Source: Arabiibacter massiliensis (lineage in GTDB: Bacteria; Actinomycetota; Coriobacteriia; Coriobacteriales; Eggerthellaceae). From it: a DNA stretch of 64,000 nt. The notes below the pieces were generated by a model. The model did no database searches. It was given only the letters and a program-made list of their open reading frames with translations, and was not told the origin of the DNA. Positions 40,119 to 48,175 of the stretch are shown piece by piece; position 1 is the stretch's first letter, and each line of letters starts with the position of its first letter. Made by a program: the position numbers and the translations under genes. The stretch is taken from assembly GCF_900169505.1 (NCBI RefSeq), contig NZ_LT827021.1, forward strand, positions 2,387,400 through 2,451,399, written 5' to 3'.

Positions 40119-41591
40119 TCAGCAGCGAGACTCGGTGTGCACGAGGTCGATGATCTCCTGCTTGCTGTGCACGCCGAGCTTCGCGTAGATGGTTTTCTGG
40201 TAGCTCTTCACCGTGTTCTTCGACAGGAACAGCGTCTCGCAGATGAAGGCGATGTCGCGTCCTTGCGCCAGCAGGTACAGGATGTCCTTCTCGCGATTGG
40301 TCAGCCCGTGGTCGTCGGCCAGCGCGTCGCAACGCAGCTTGCGCACGTTTTCCTGCTCGTGCTCGAATCGGCCGAGCAGCTCGTCGGCGGCGCGCGCCTG
40401 CACCTCGGCGCGCTTGCGCTCGTGGGAGTTCACTAGCCAGATGACCATGAGGATGAGGTACAGCAGGAAGAACGCCACCGCCGTGGTGCGCACGAAGTCG
40501 GCGCTGCTGCCCACCCCCAGCAATTGCGCGACATTCTGGCCGACGAACAGGCCGAATCGCGGCAGCGCGTAAGCAAGCGAGATGCCCACGAGCAGTTTCG
40601 TGCGGCTGTGCGCATACGTGACGACCACGAGGAAGAACAGCGCCAGCATGACGAGCTTCCATCCGGCCGCCGCCAGGATGTTGAGCGACACCGCGTAGTC
40701 GTTCGAGAGGAACGGCAGGAACAGAATGCCGGTAGCCAGAATGCCGAACACGACGTTGAACAGCAGCGACGGCGCTGGTTGCGAGCGGGTGCCGAAGTAC
40801 GCGAGGAAGACGATGGCGGCGACGATGCCGCCGAACTGCGAGATGAGGATCGACGTGGCGGGGGAGGCGCTGCTTCCGGTGGCGGCGGTGTCGATGATGC
40901 CGTAGACGATGGACAGCGCGAACGTGCACACGCCGGACACGAGGAACACGTCGAGAAACTCGCGCTTCGGGAGCGCCGATGCCGCGGTGTCGCGGTGCCG
41001 GTCGGCGTTCGAATGCCCTGAAGCGTCGGTGCGGCACACGAAGGCAAGGCATCCTGCCGAAGCGACGAGGAGCAGGGCGTACGGTGCGAGCGAAAGGAAG
41101 TCGGGCAGGAACCCCAGTACCATATTCGCCGCCATGCCGCCAAGCGCCATGATGCCGAATGCGATGGCGATGCGACGCGACGAGTAACGTGCGAACGTCT
41201 CGAAGTAGAAAGGCATGACGAGTCCCATGCCCACGCCGGCCGCCAGCGCCGATGCGGAAACGACGGCAGGGTCGAGGTCCGCCGTCGCGGCGAAGAACGT
41301 TCCTCCCAGCGCAACGGCGAACCCGGCGTAGCCCACGACGAGGTACGGCAGACGGCGAAGCGGCGCCTTCGAGCGCACGAGCAGCGAGAACAGCAGCGAT
41401 GCGACGAAGATGGACGGGTTCAGCACGTTGTCGAACGATGCGGGGGAGAAGCTCGGCCGGTCGATCAGCCAGCTGGAATAGAAAAATGACACGCACACGG
41501 CGTACAGGCAGGTGAAACCGACGATAGCGACGAGATAGCGGCGATCTGCGCCGAGCTGTTTCGTGCAAGTGTGTCGGTCCGTGTTTTCCAT
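40119..41591 (-). CDS. Membrane-bound LuxR-family regulator with multi-TM N-terminus
   Basis: The 490-residue protein has 12 hydrophobic segments over about residues 18-395, with MFS-like topology, then a short coiled linker (HERKRAEVQARAADELLGRFEHE) and a C-terminal LuxR HTH (LTNREKDILYLLAQGRDI, LFLSKNTVKSYQKTIYAKLGVHSKQEIIDL). This architecture is abundant in Eggerthellaceae beside flavin and Mo reductase genes. The membrane part probably senses the reductase substrate and the HTH switches on the neighbouring flavoprotein; this is inference from adjacency. Confidence 0.92.
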   Translation of the reverse strand: MENTDRHTCTKQLGADRRYLVAIVGFTCLYAVCVSFFYSSWLIDRPSFSPASFDNVLNPSIFVASLLFSLLVRSKAPLRRLPYLVVGYAGFAVALGGTFFAATADLDPAVVSASALAAGVGMGLVMPFYFETFARYSSRRIAIAFGIMALGGMAANMVLGFLPDFLSLAPYALLLVASAGCLAFVCRTDASGHSNADRHRDTAASALPKREFLDVFLVSGVCTFALSIVYGIIDTAATGSSASPATSILISQFGGIVAAIVFLAYFGTRSQPAPSLLFNVVFGILATGILFLPFLSNDYAVSLNILAAAGWKLVMLALFFLVVVTYAHSRTKLLVGISLAYALPRFGLFVGQNVAQLLGVGSSADFVRTTAVAFFLLYLILMVIWLVNSHERKRAEVQARAADELLGRFEHEQENVRKLRCDALADDHGLTNREKDILYLLAQGRDIAFICETLFLSKNTVKSYQKTIYAKLGVHSKQEIIDLVHTESRC

Positions 41592-41756
41592 CGCCCCTCC
41601 GTCATGATCCCCGAGACGTGCGTTGCATCATTATAATGCGCGTTCGGCGGGTTTCTTGCGTCATCATAGCCGATGCGTTTCTGCTAACTTGCGGTACAAT
41701 TGCAGGGTTTTGCCGGCGGGGCACTATCGTACAAGACAAGCGCGGAGGGATGTGGC

Positions 41757-43169
41757 ATGGCGGAGGCCAAGCGGGAGCGGTTCGGGTCGCGGCTGGGGTT
41801 CATCCTCATCAGCGCGGGGTGCGCCATCGGCCTGGGCAACGTGTGGCGCTTCCCCTACATCACGGGCGAGTACGGCGGCGCGGCCTTCGTGCTCATGTAC
41901 CTGGTGTTCCTCCTCATCCTGGGCCTTCCCGTCATGGTGATGGAGTTCGCCGTGGGCCGCGCCAGCCAGAAGAGCGCGGCGAGCGCCTTCGACGCGCTGC
42001 AGCCGTCGCGGAAGTGGCACTGGTTCTCGTGGTGGGGCTATCTGGGGTGCATGGTGCTCATGATGTTCTACACCACGGTGGGCGGCTGGATGCTCTCGTT
42101 CGTGGCGAAGATGGCCACCGGCGCGTTCAACGGGCTGGACAGCGCGGGCGTCGGCGCGGTGTTCGACGGCATGCTGGCGAACCCCGTCGAGCTTGTGAGC
42201 TGGATGCTCGCGGTAGTTGCGCTCGGGTTCCTCGTGTGCAGCTTCGGCCTGCAGAAGGGCGTCGAGCGCGTCACGAAGGTGATGATGGTGTGCCTCCTGG
42301 GCATCATGGTGGTGCTCGTGGCGCGCGCGGTCACGCTGCCGGGCGGCCTCGCAGGCCTCGAGTTCTACCTCATCCCCGACTTCGGCCGCCTGTTCGCAGG
42401 CGCGACGCCGGCCGAGCAGTGGGCCACGTTCGGCGACGCCGTGTTCGCGGCCATGGGCCAGGCGTTCTTCACATTGTCGCTGGGCATCTCGGCCATGGAG
42501 ATCTTCGGCAGCTACATCGGCAAGGAGCGCTCGCTCACGGGCGAGGCGCTGCGCATCTGCGGGCTGGACACGGCGGTGGCGCTCATGGCGGGCCTCATCA
42601 TCTTCCCGGCGTGCTTCGCGTTCGCGGTGGAGCCGGGCAGCGGCCCGGGCCTCGTGTTCGTCACGCTGCCGAGCGTGTTCAACCAGATGCCGATGGGGCA
42701 GCTGTGGGGCGCGCTGTTCTTCGTGTTCATGAGCTTCGCGGCGCTCTCCACCATCATCGCGGTGTTCGAGAACCTCATCAGCTGGTCGATGGACAAGTGG
42801 GGCTGGTCGCGCAAGCAGGCGGTCGCGCGCACGGCCATCATCGTGACGGTGCTCAGCCTGCCGTGCGCGCTCGGGTTCAATGTGCTCTCGGGCGTCACCG
42901 TGCCCGCCATCGGCGACATCCAATCCATCGAGGACTTCATCGTGTCGAACAACCTGCTGCCGCTGGGCAGCCTGTTCTACGTGCTGTTCTGCGTGACGCG
43001 CGGCGGCTGGGGCTGGGAGAATTTCCTGGCCGAGGCCGACACGGGCAAGGGCGCGCGCTTCCCGCGCTGGTCGAAGCCGTGGCTGCAGTTCGGCATTCCG
43101 GCGCTCATCATCGTGATCTTCGTGATGGGCTATGTGCCGAAGTTCGCCGTCTGGCTGGGGCTGGCGTAG
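41757..43169 (+). CDS. Neurotransmitter:sodium symporter (NSS/LeuT) family transporter
   Basis: The 470-residue protein has about 11-12 TM segments with the TM1 signature LISAGCAIGLGNVWRFPYI and EYGGAAFVLMYLVFLLILGLP, TM6 region FFTLSLGISAMEIFGSYI, and FAALSTIIAVFENLISW for the second sodium-site helix. Probably a Na+-coupled amino-acid or amine uptake system. GGAGGGATG precedes the ATG at 41757; a TACAAT -10 box lies at 41695-41700. The formamidase gene follows 134 bases later, with its own TATAAT box. Confidence 0.93.
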   Translation: MAEAKRERFGSRLGFILISAGCAIGLGNVWRFPYITGEYGGAAFVLMYLVFLLILGLPVMVMEFAVGRASQKSAASAFDALQPSRKWHWFSWWGYLGCMVLMMFYTTVGGWMLSFVAKMATGAFNGLDSAGVGAVFDGMLANPVELVSWMLAVVALGFLVCSFGLQKGVERVTKVMMVCLLGIMVVLVARAVTLPGGLAGLEFYLIPDFGRLFAGATPAEQWATFGDAVFAAMGQAFFTLSLGISAMEIFGSYIGKERSLTGEALRICGLDTAVALMAGLIIFPACFAFAVEPGSGPGLVFVTLPSVFNQMPMGQLWGALFFVFMSFAALSTIIAVFENLISWSMDKWGWSRKQAVARTAIIVTVLSLPCALGFNVLSGVTVPAIGDIQSIEDFIVSNNLLPLGSLFYVLFCVTRGGWGWENFLAEADTGKGARFPRWSKPWLQFGIPALIIVIFVMGYVPKFAVWLGLA

Positions 43170-43303
43170 CGCAGCTGCCGAAACTGCCGAAATCACCGTG
43201 GGAATTGAGGGCGTTCGAGCCTCGCGTATGCGCCGAACAGCAGTATAATGCGCTCATCGAACTCGGCTGGGGGCCGGGGCAACGGGAGAAGGAGGCGGAC
43301 GCC

Positions 43304-44209
43304 ATGAAGGTCATCGACAGCCAGGTGTATGCGTTCTCGAAGGACAACGCGCCCTGCTACACGGCGCAGCCGGGCGAGGTGCTCAAGTTCAAGACGCTCG
43401 ACTGCTTCTCGAATCGCCTGGTGGACGAGACGGTGACCATGGCCAGCCTCGACTACGGCTACGACGTGGCCAACCCCGCGGCCGGCCCCGTGTACGTGGA
43501 GGGCGCCGAGCCGGGCGACGTGCTGGTGGTGGACATCTACGACATCGAGGTGGCCGACGAAGGCACCATCGCCACCGACGACCACTGCGGCCCGCTGTTC
43601 GAGGGCACGGACTACCGCACGAAGAAGGTGCCCATCGTAGACGGGATGGCCGAGGTCAACGGCGTGAAGTTCCCCATCGACCCGATGATCGGCGTCATCG
43701 GCACCGCGCCCGACGGCGACGACGTCATCGACGGCTACGTGGGCGCGCACGGCGGCAACCTGGACAACAAGCTCATCACCAAGGGGACGCGCCTGTACTT
43801 CCCGGTGCGCGTGCCCGGCGCGCTCTTGCAGATGGGCGACGTGCACGCCGCCATGGGCGACGCGGAGCTGTGCGGCACGGGCATCGAGATAGCCTCCGAG
43901 ATCACCGTGAAGGTGTCGCTCATCAAGGGCTTCGAGCTGAACTGGCCCGTGCACGAGACGTTCGGCCCGCACGGCCAGTGGTACGTGAACGCCAGCGCCC
44001 AGGAGTTCAACGAGGCCCTGGTGAACGCCTCGAAGGAGATGCAGCGCCTGCTCATGCGCGTGACCGGCTGGGACGCCGTGGACACGTACATGTACATGTC
44101 GGTGCGCAGCGACGTGGAGCTCAACCAGGCGTGCAAGCCGTGCGAGGTGCAGCTGAGTCTGCGCATGGGCACGCCGAAGCTGCCGCAGTTCCCGCCGCTG
44201 GTGGGCTAG
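43304..44209 (+). CDS. Acetamidase/formamidase family amidohydrolase
   Basis: The 301-residue protein has the FmdA/AmdA pattern: GPVYVEGAEPGDVLVVDIYDIE, TDDHCGPLF, FPIDPMIGVIGTAP, GYVGAHGGNLDNKLITKGTRLYFPV, GALLQMGDVHAAMGDAELCGTGIE. The HxxMGD and GGNLD groups place it in the zinc-dependent branch that releases ammonia from short amides. GAGAAGGAGG precedes the ATG and TATAAT lies at 43244-43249. A transporter on each side suggests uptake of the amide or a related amino compound and export or uptake of a product. Confidence 0.92.
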   Translation: MKVIDSQVYAFSKDNAPCYTAQPGEVLKFKTLDCFSNRLVDETVTMASLDYGYDVANPAAGPVYVEGAEPGDVLVVDIYDIEVADEGTIATDDHCGPLFEGTDYRTKKVPIVDGMAEVNGVKFPIDPMIGVIGTAPDGDDVIDGYVGAHGGNLDNKLITKGTRLYFPVRVPGALLQMGDVHAAMGDAELCGTGIEIASEITVKVSLIKGFELNWPVHETFGPHGQWYVNASAQEFNEALVNASKEMQRLLMRVTGWDAVDTYMYMSVRSDVELNQACKPCEVQLSLRMGTPKLPQFPPLVG

Positions 44210-44274
44210 CCGCGCGGCGTGGAGAGGATCGTCCGGCGCCTGTTCGCAGGGGCCGTCTACGATACCGCGTCTAC

Positions 44275-44294
44275 CGCTTTACGAGGGTAAAGCG
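44275..44294. promoter_or_regulatory. Short palindrome before the APC permease gene
   Basis: CGCTTTAC-GAGG-GTAAAGCG, 66 bases before the permease start, is a perfect 8-bp inverted repeat; candidate operator or small hairpin. Confidence 0.35.
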
Positions 44295-44359
44295 AGAGAC
44301 GCGGAACCCAAACTGGCGCGCGGTGGGGATCGCGCGGAGACGAGAGAAGGGGTGTTGCG

Positions 44360-45757
44360 ATGGCGAAAGCCGAGACTCCGGCCAAGGTGTCCGGAGAGAA
44401 CATCGAGCAGTTCGGCTATAAGCAGGAGCTGCGACGGGGCATGGGGCTGTGGGACGTCGTGCTGTACGGCGTGCTGTTCATGGTGATCATCGCCCCGCAA
44501 TCGATTTACGGCACGATCCAGCAGAACAGCCACGGCATGACGCCGCTGGTGTACATCATCGGCTTCGTGGCCATCCTGTTCACGGCCATGAGCTACATGC
44601 GCATGTCCAAGCGCTTCCCCATCGCGGGGTCGGTGTACTCCTACGTGCAGCGCGGCATCAACCCGCACGTGGGCTTCATGGCCGGTTGGCTCATCCTGCT
44701 GGACTACGTGCTGGTGCCGTCCCTGCTCATCGTCATGGTGATGAACTGGGGTGTCGCGCTGGTTCCCGGCAGCCCGGCGTGGCTGTGGGCCATGGCGTTC
44801 ATCGCGTTCAACACGTTCGTGAACATCCGCGGCATCCAGATGAGCCGCGGCGTGGACTGGGTCATCTTCATCGTCGAGATCGTGGCCGTGGTGGCGTTCA
44901 TCGCCCTGGGCACCAGCTTCGTGCTGGGCGGCGGCGGTGCGGGCGGCTTCGTGATGGATCCGCTCTACCAGCCGGGTCAGGTTGACGCGCACTTCATCGC
45001 GGCGGGCATCTCGATCGCGGCGCTGTCGTTCCTCGGCTTCGACGGCATGTCGACGCTGGCCGAAGAGACGCACGAGCCCGAAAAGAACATCGGACGAGGC
45101 ATCATCATCGCGCTGTCCATCATCATCGTGGTGTTCGTGGCGCAGACCTACATCGCCGCCATCGTGCAGCCCGACTGGGCCAACACCGATCCCGACATGG
45201 GCTTCTTCGATTCCGTTATGCTGGTGGGCGGCCCCGTGTTCTACAAGATCATGCTGCTGGTGAACATCGTGGCCGTGGGCATCGCCAACATCATCAACGC
45301 GCAGATGGCGTCCTCGCGCCTGCTGTACTCCATGGGCCGCGACGGCGTTATCCCGCGCGTGTTCGGCAAGGTGCATCCGAAGTACCAGACGCCGTGGGTC
45401 GCGTCTATCTTCCTCGGCGTCATTACGCTGTGCCTGGCACTGCCGCTGCAGGACTACATGGGCACGCTGGCGGGCTTCGTGAACTTTGGCGCGCTGTCGT
45501 CGTTCATCCTGCTGAACTTCGCCGTGTTCTGGTTCTTCTTCGTGAAGGAGAAGAAGCGCACGTCGTTCAAGGATGTGCTGATGTATTTGATCTGCCCGGC
45601 CATCGGCATCGTCATCCTGGGGTACGTGTTCACCGGCTTCGAGCTGGCCACGTACGCCGTGGGCATCGTGTGGCTGGTGATCGGCCTGATCATCGGCGCG
45701 GTGAAGTCGAAGGGCTACAAGGAAGTCCCCGAGGCGTTCAAGCACCTGGAAGTGTAG
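44360..45757 (+). CDS. APC-superfamily amino-acid/polyamine permease
   Basis: The 465-residue protein has 12 TM segments with the APC signatures GMGLWDVVLYGVLFMVIIAP, FPIAGSVYSYVQRGI, SFLGFDGMSTLAEETHEPEKNIGRG (split over TM6 and loop) and SSRLLYSMGRDGVIPRVFGKVHPKYQTPW. The last motif is common in permeases for amino acids and putrescine. Substrate unknown; the neighbouring formamidase hints at nitrogen compounds. An intrinsic terminator follows. Confidence 0.93.
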   Translation: MAKAETPAKVSGENIEQFGYKQELRRGMGLWDVVLYGVLFMVIIAPQSIYGTIQQNSHGMTPLVYIIGFVAILFTAMSYMRMSKRFPIAGSVYSYVQRGINPHVGFMAGWLILLDYVLVPSLLIVMVMNWGVALVPGSPAWLWAMAFIAFNTFVNIRGIQMSRGVDWVIFIVEIVAVVAFIALGTSFVLGGGGAGGFVMDPLYQPGQVDAHFIAAGISIAALSFLGFDGMSTLAEETHEPEKNIGRGIIIALSIIIVVFVAQTYIAAIVQPDWANTDPDMGFFDSVMLVGGPVFYKIMLLVNIVAVGIANIINAQMASSRLLYSMGRDGVIPRVFGKVHPKYQTPWVASIFLGVITLCLALPLQDYMGTLAGFVNFGALSSFILLNFAVFWFFFVKEKKRTSFKDVLMYLICPAIGIVILGYVFTGFELATYAVGIVWLVIGLIIGAVKSKGYKEVPEAFKHLEV

Positions 45758-45778
45758 CGAATCGCTGAGTGTGATCGA

Positions 45779-45809
45779 GGGGCCTCGCGCGTGCGGCGGG
45801 GCCCTTTTT
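45779..45809 (+). terminator. Terminator of the APC permease gene
   Basis: GGGCC (45780-45784) pairs with GGCCC (45800-45804), extended by a G-T pair, and is followed by five T residues. Confidence 0.6.
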
Positions 45810-45827
45810 CGTTTGAAGGGAGCGAGC

Positions 45828-46751
45828 ATGTCGAACGGCGGCGATGCGATTCTGGCGGTGGGGGCCATCATCGTGGATCTGGTGTGCCGGGTGCCGCGTC
45901 TGCCGCAGTCGGGCGAGGGCATCGTGGCCGACGAGGTGCGCGCCACGGTGGGCGGCTGCGCGTTCAACTCCGCGAACGTGCTGCGGCAGCTAGGCGTGCC
46001 GCATACGCTGTTCGCGCCGGTGGGTAGCGGGGTGTTCGCCGGGTTCGCCGAGCGCGAGCTGGCCGCGCGCGGCTTGGAGGCGCTACGCGTGCCGGGCGGG
46101 CGCGACAACGGCGGCTGCGTGTGCTTCGTGGAGCCGGACGGCCAGCGCACCATGCTCACCATGCCGGGTATCGACCGCCACTTCGAACCCGCGTGGTTCG
46201 ATGCGTTGGATGCCGGCCGCTTCGCATGCGGGTTGGCCAGTGGCTATGAGGTGGAGGGCGCGGGCGGCTCCGCCATCATCGGCTTCTTCGAGGCGCATCC
46301 CCAGGTGCAGCTGTACTACGGCCCCGGGCCGCGCATCCAGGGCGTCGGGCCGGAGAAGACGGCGCGCATCAACGCGCTGCATCCCGTGTGGCATCTGAAC
46401 GACCAGGAGGCGCTCGCCTACACGGGGCGTGCGTCGCTGGAAGCGGCCGGCTTCGCGTTGGCGGAGGAATGCGGCAACGCCGTGGTGGTGACGGCCGGCG
46501 CGGAAGGCGCGCACCTGTTCGAGGGCGGGCGGCACGTGCTGGTGCCCACGGAGCCCGTGCGGGTGGTGGACACGATAGGCGCCGGCGACGCGCACCTGGG
46601 TGCGCTCGTGGCCGCGCGGACGGCGGGCCGCTCGTGGGAGGACGCGCTCGCCCTGGCGAACCGCGTGGCCGGCGCCGTCTGCCAGGTGGAAGGCGGTACG
46701 CTGGACGACGAGACGTTCGCGCAGTTGGGCGTGCCCCCTCTGTCATCCTGA
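45828..46751 (+). CDS. PfkB-family carbohydrate kinase
   Basis: The 307-residue protein has the ribokinase-fold signatures GGCAFNSANVLRQLGVP near the N-terminus, DNGGCVCFVEPDGQRTMLTMPG, and the C-terminal anion hole/catalytic base run VDTIGAGDAHLGALVAA with Asp as the base. It phosphorylates a sugar or nucleoside, not specified by sequence. The ATG at 45828 follows GAAGGGAGC. The final residues LSS and the TGA stop come from the start of the dispersed repeat (TGTCATCCTGAGC), so the native C-terminus may have been altered by repeat insertion. Confidence 0.92.
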   Translation: MSNGGDAILAVGAIIVDLVCRVPRLPQSGEGIVADEVRATVGGCAFNSANVLRQLGVPHTLFAPVGSGVFAGFAERELAARGLEALRVPGGRDNGGCVCFVEPDGQRTMLTMPGIDRHFEPAWFDALDAGRFACGLASGYEVEGAGGSAIIGFFEAHPQVQLYYGPGPRIQGVGPEKTARINALHPVWHLNDQEALAYTGRASLEAAGFALAEECGNAVVVTAGAEGAHLFEGGRHVLVPTEPVRVVDTIGAGDAHLGALVAARTAGRSWEDALALANRVAGAVCQVEGGTLDDETFAQLGVPPLSS

Positions 46752-46935
46752 GCGGGCGAAGCATCCCCCTTGTCATCTGAGCGGAGCGACCGAAGGGAGC
46801 GCAGTCGAAGGATCCCGCGCGGCGCCAGCTGTGACGTTTCCGGCTTTCGCCGCACGGGATCCTTCGACTCCGCGCTGACGCGCTCCGCTCAGGATGACAC
46901 AGGGGGAGCGCTTCCCCGTCCCGGGCAGGATGACA
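46739..46935. repeat. Half plus complete copy of the palindromic intergenic repeat
   Basis: A first half unit (CTGTCATCCTGAGCGGGCG) overlaps the kinase stop; a full palindromic copy follows (TTGTCATCTGAGCGGAG ... GTCGAAGGATCCCG, core GCGGCGCCAGCTGTGA, GGGATCCTTCGACT ... CTCAGGATGACA). A further truncated unit ends with AGGATGACAAA at about 46937. Confidence 0.87.
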
Positions 46936-46958
46936 AAACCGCGCGTTCGCCGTACAAT
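46930..46958 (+). promoter_or_regulatory. Candidate promoter with repeat-derived -35
   Basis: ATGACA (46930-46935), the end of the repeat, is 17 bases from TACAAT (46953-46958), giving a near-consensus housekeeping promoter 54 bases before the SGNH hydrolase ATG. Confidence 0.45.
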
Positions 46959-47012
46959 CTCCGGCGGCGGGCGCGCGACGAAGCGGCCCTGCAATTCGGG
47001 AAGGACGGCCTC

Positions 47013-47888
47013 ATGACCAAGCGCATTTCCATACTGGGCGACTCCATCAGCACGTTTCAGGGGTGCAACCCCGAGGGCTTCCGCGTGTTCTACGAGGGCG
47101 AACGACGCGCGGCAACCGGCGTCAAGCTGCCTACCGACACCTGGTGGGCGCAGGTGCTCGCAGCGCTGGGCGCCAAGCCGCTGCGGGTGGGCGCGTTCTC
47201 CGGCAGCATGGTGGAGGGCGCGGGCTTCCCGGCGGGTAACAGCCAGCAGCGCGTGGAGGCGCTGGCGAAGGATGGCGTCGCGCCCGATGGGGTGCTCGTG
47301 TTCATCGGCATCAACGACTACGGGTGGGGCGGTGCGGAAGCCCAGGCGGCGGGACGTGGAAACGCCCTGCCCGAGTGCCTGGACGTGGAAAGCGTGCCCG
47401 AGCGCACCGCCGGTCTCGCGCCTGCCGATGCGGCCGAGCGCTTCGGGGCCGCCTACAGCCAGATGCTCGCGCGCATTCGCGAGGCGTATCCCCAGGCCGA
47501 GGTGTGGTGCTGCACGCTCTGCCCGGGCCGCGTGGCCGGCAGCGAGCGTTCCACGTTCGCGTACAACCTGCGAGGCGTGCACTTCGACAGCTACAACGAT
47601 GCCATCCGCGAGGCGGCTCGCGCGAACGGCTGCAAGGTGACCGACATCCGCGCGCTCGGCCGCGACTACGAGGCGCTCGACGGCACGCACCCCACCGCGC
47701 GCGGCATGCGCCAGCTGGCCGCCATGGTGGAGCAGTCCATGGGGCTGCCGCTGGACGATGCGGCTGCTCAAGCGCTTGCCGAGGCCCCGCGCTCCGAGGA
47801 ATCCTGCGACCGCCCGTCGTGCATCGGCTGCGAACGCGCCGCCTCCACCGGCAACCAGTGGCTCTGCGTCTGCGAGCCGCCAGCCTAA
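47013..47888 (+). CDS. SGNH/GDSL-type hydrolase
   Basis: The 291-residue protein has block I ISILGDSISTFQG (Ser nucleophile), block III VFIGINDYGWGG and block V LDGTHPTARGM (Asp/His), the SGNH catalytic set, with no signal peptide, so cytoplasmic. The C-terminus has a Cys-rich tail (CDRPSCIGCERAA...CVC) that could bind metal and is not part of the catalytic core. Esterase or deacetylase on an unknown substrate. GGGAAGGAC precedes the ATG. Confidence 0.9.
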   Translation: MTKRISILGDSISTFQGCNPEGFRVFYEGERRAATGVKLPTDTWWAQVLAALGAKPLRVGAFSGSMVEGAGFPAGNSQQRVEALAKDGVAPDGVLVFIGINDYGWGGAEAQAAGRGNALPECLDVESVPERTAGLAPADAAERFGAAYSQMLARIREAYPQAEVWCCTLCPGRVAGSERSTFAYNLRGVHFDSYNDAIREAARANGCKVTDIRALGRDYEALDGTHPTARGMRQLAAMVEQSMGLPLDDAAAQALAEAPRSEESCDRPSCIGCERAASTGNQWLCVCEPPA

Positions 47889-47902
47889 AGACGGCGCGCG
47901 TC

Positions 47903-47959
47903 GTGACAAGATTAGAGAATCTTGTCACATTTGGTGATAAGAAAGAAGAATCTTGTCAC
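47903..47959. promoter_or_regulatory. Triple operator-like repeat AATCTTGTCAC upstream of the MFS-CBS gene
   Basis: GTGACAAGATT (47903-47913) and AATCTTGTCAC (47918-47928) form a perfect 11-bp inverted repeat with a 4-base spacer, and a third identical AATCTTGTCAC occurs at 47949-47959. Palindrome plus extra half-site is typical of a repressor/activator operator. No cognate regulator is adjacent. The rest of 47889-48175 shows nothing else. Confidence 0.55.
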
Positions 47960-48175
47960 GAGAAGGGAAGCGGCCCTGCTCTCGCATCGTCGTTCTTCTG
48001 CCGAATCGCCTTCATCTTAAAAACACTTACGCGAGCCGTCGCGATTCGCTAGAATCGATTGCTGCCGTATGCTTTCGACGCGTTCGGCGTGTCTCGTTAC
48101 CCCGAAAGGCGCACGTCTCGCGCTGGTAGGTTCGATGGGGCCCTCAAGATAACCGAAGATGAAAGGACTTCCTTC

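Noticed and set aside
41724..43196. 490-codon minus-strand frame opposite the sodium symporter
   Set aside because: Extreme His/Glu/Arg composition from reading a GC-rich gene backwards, with no recognisable domain.
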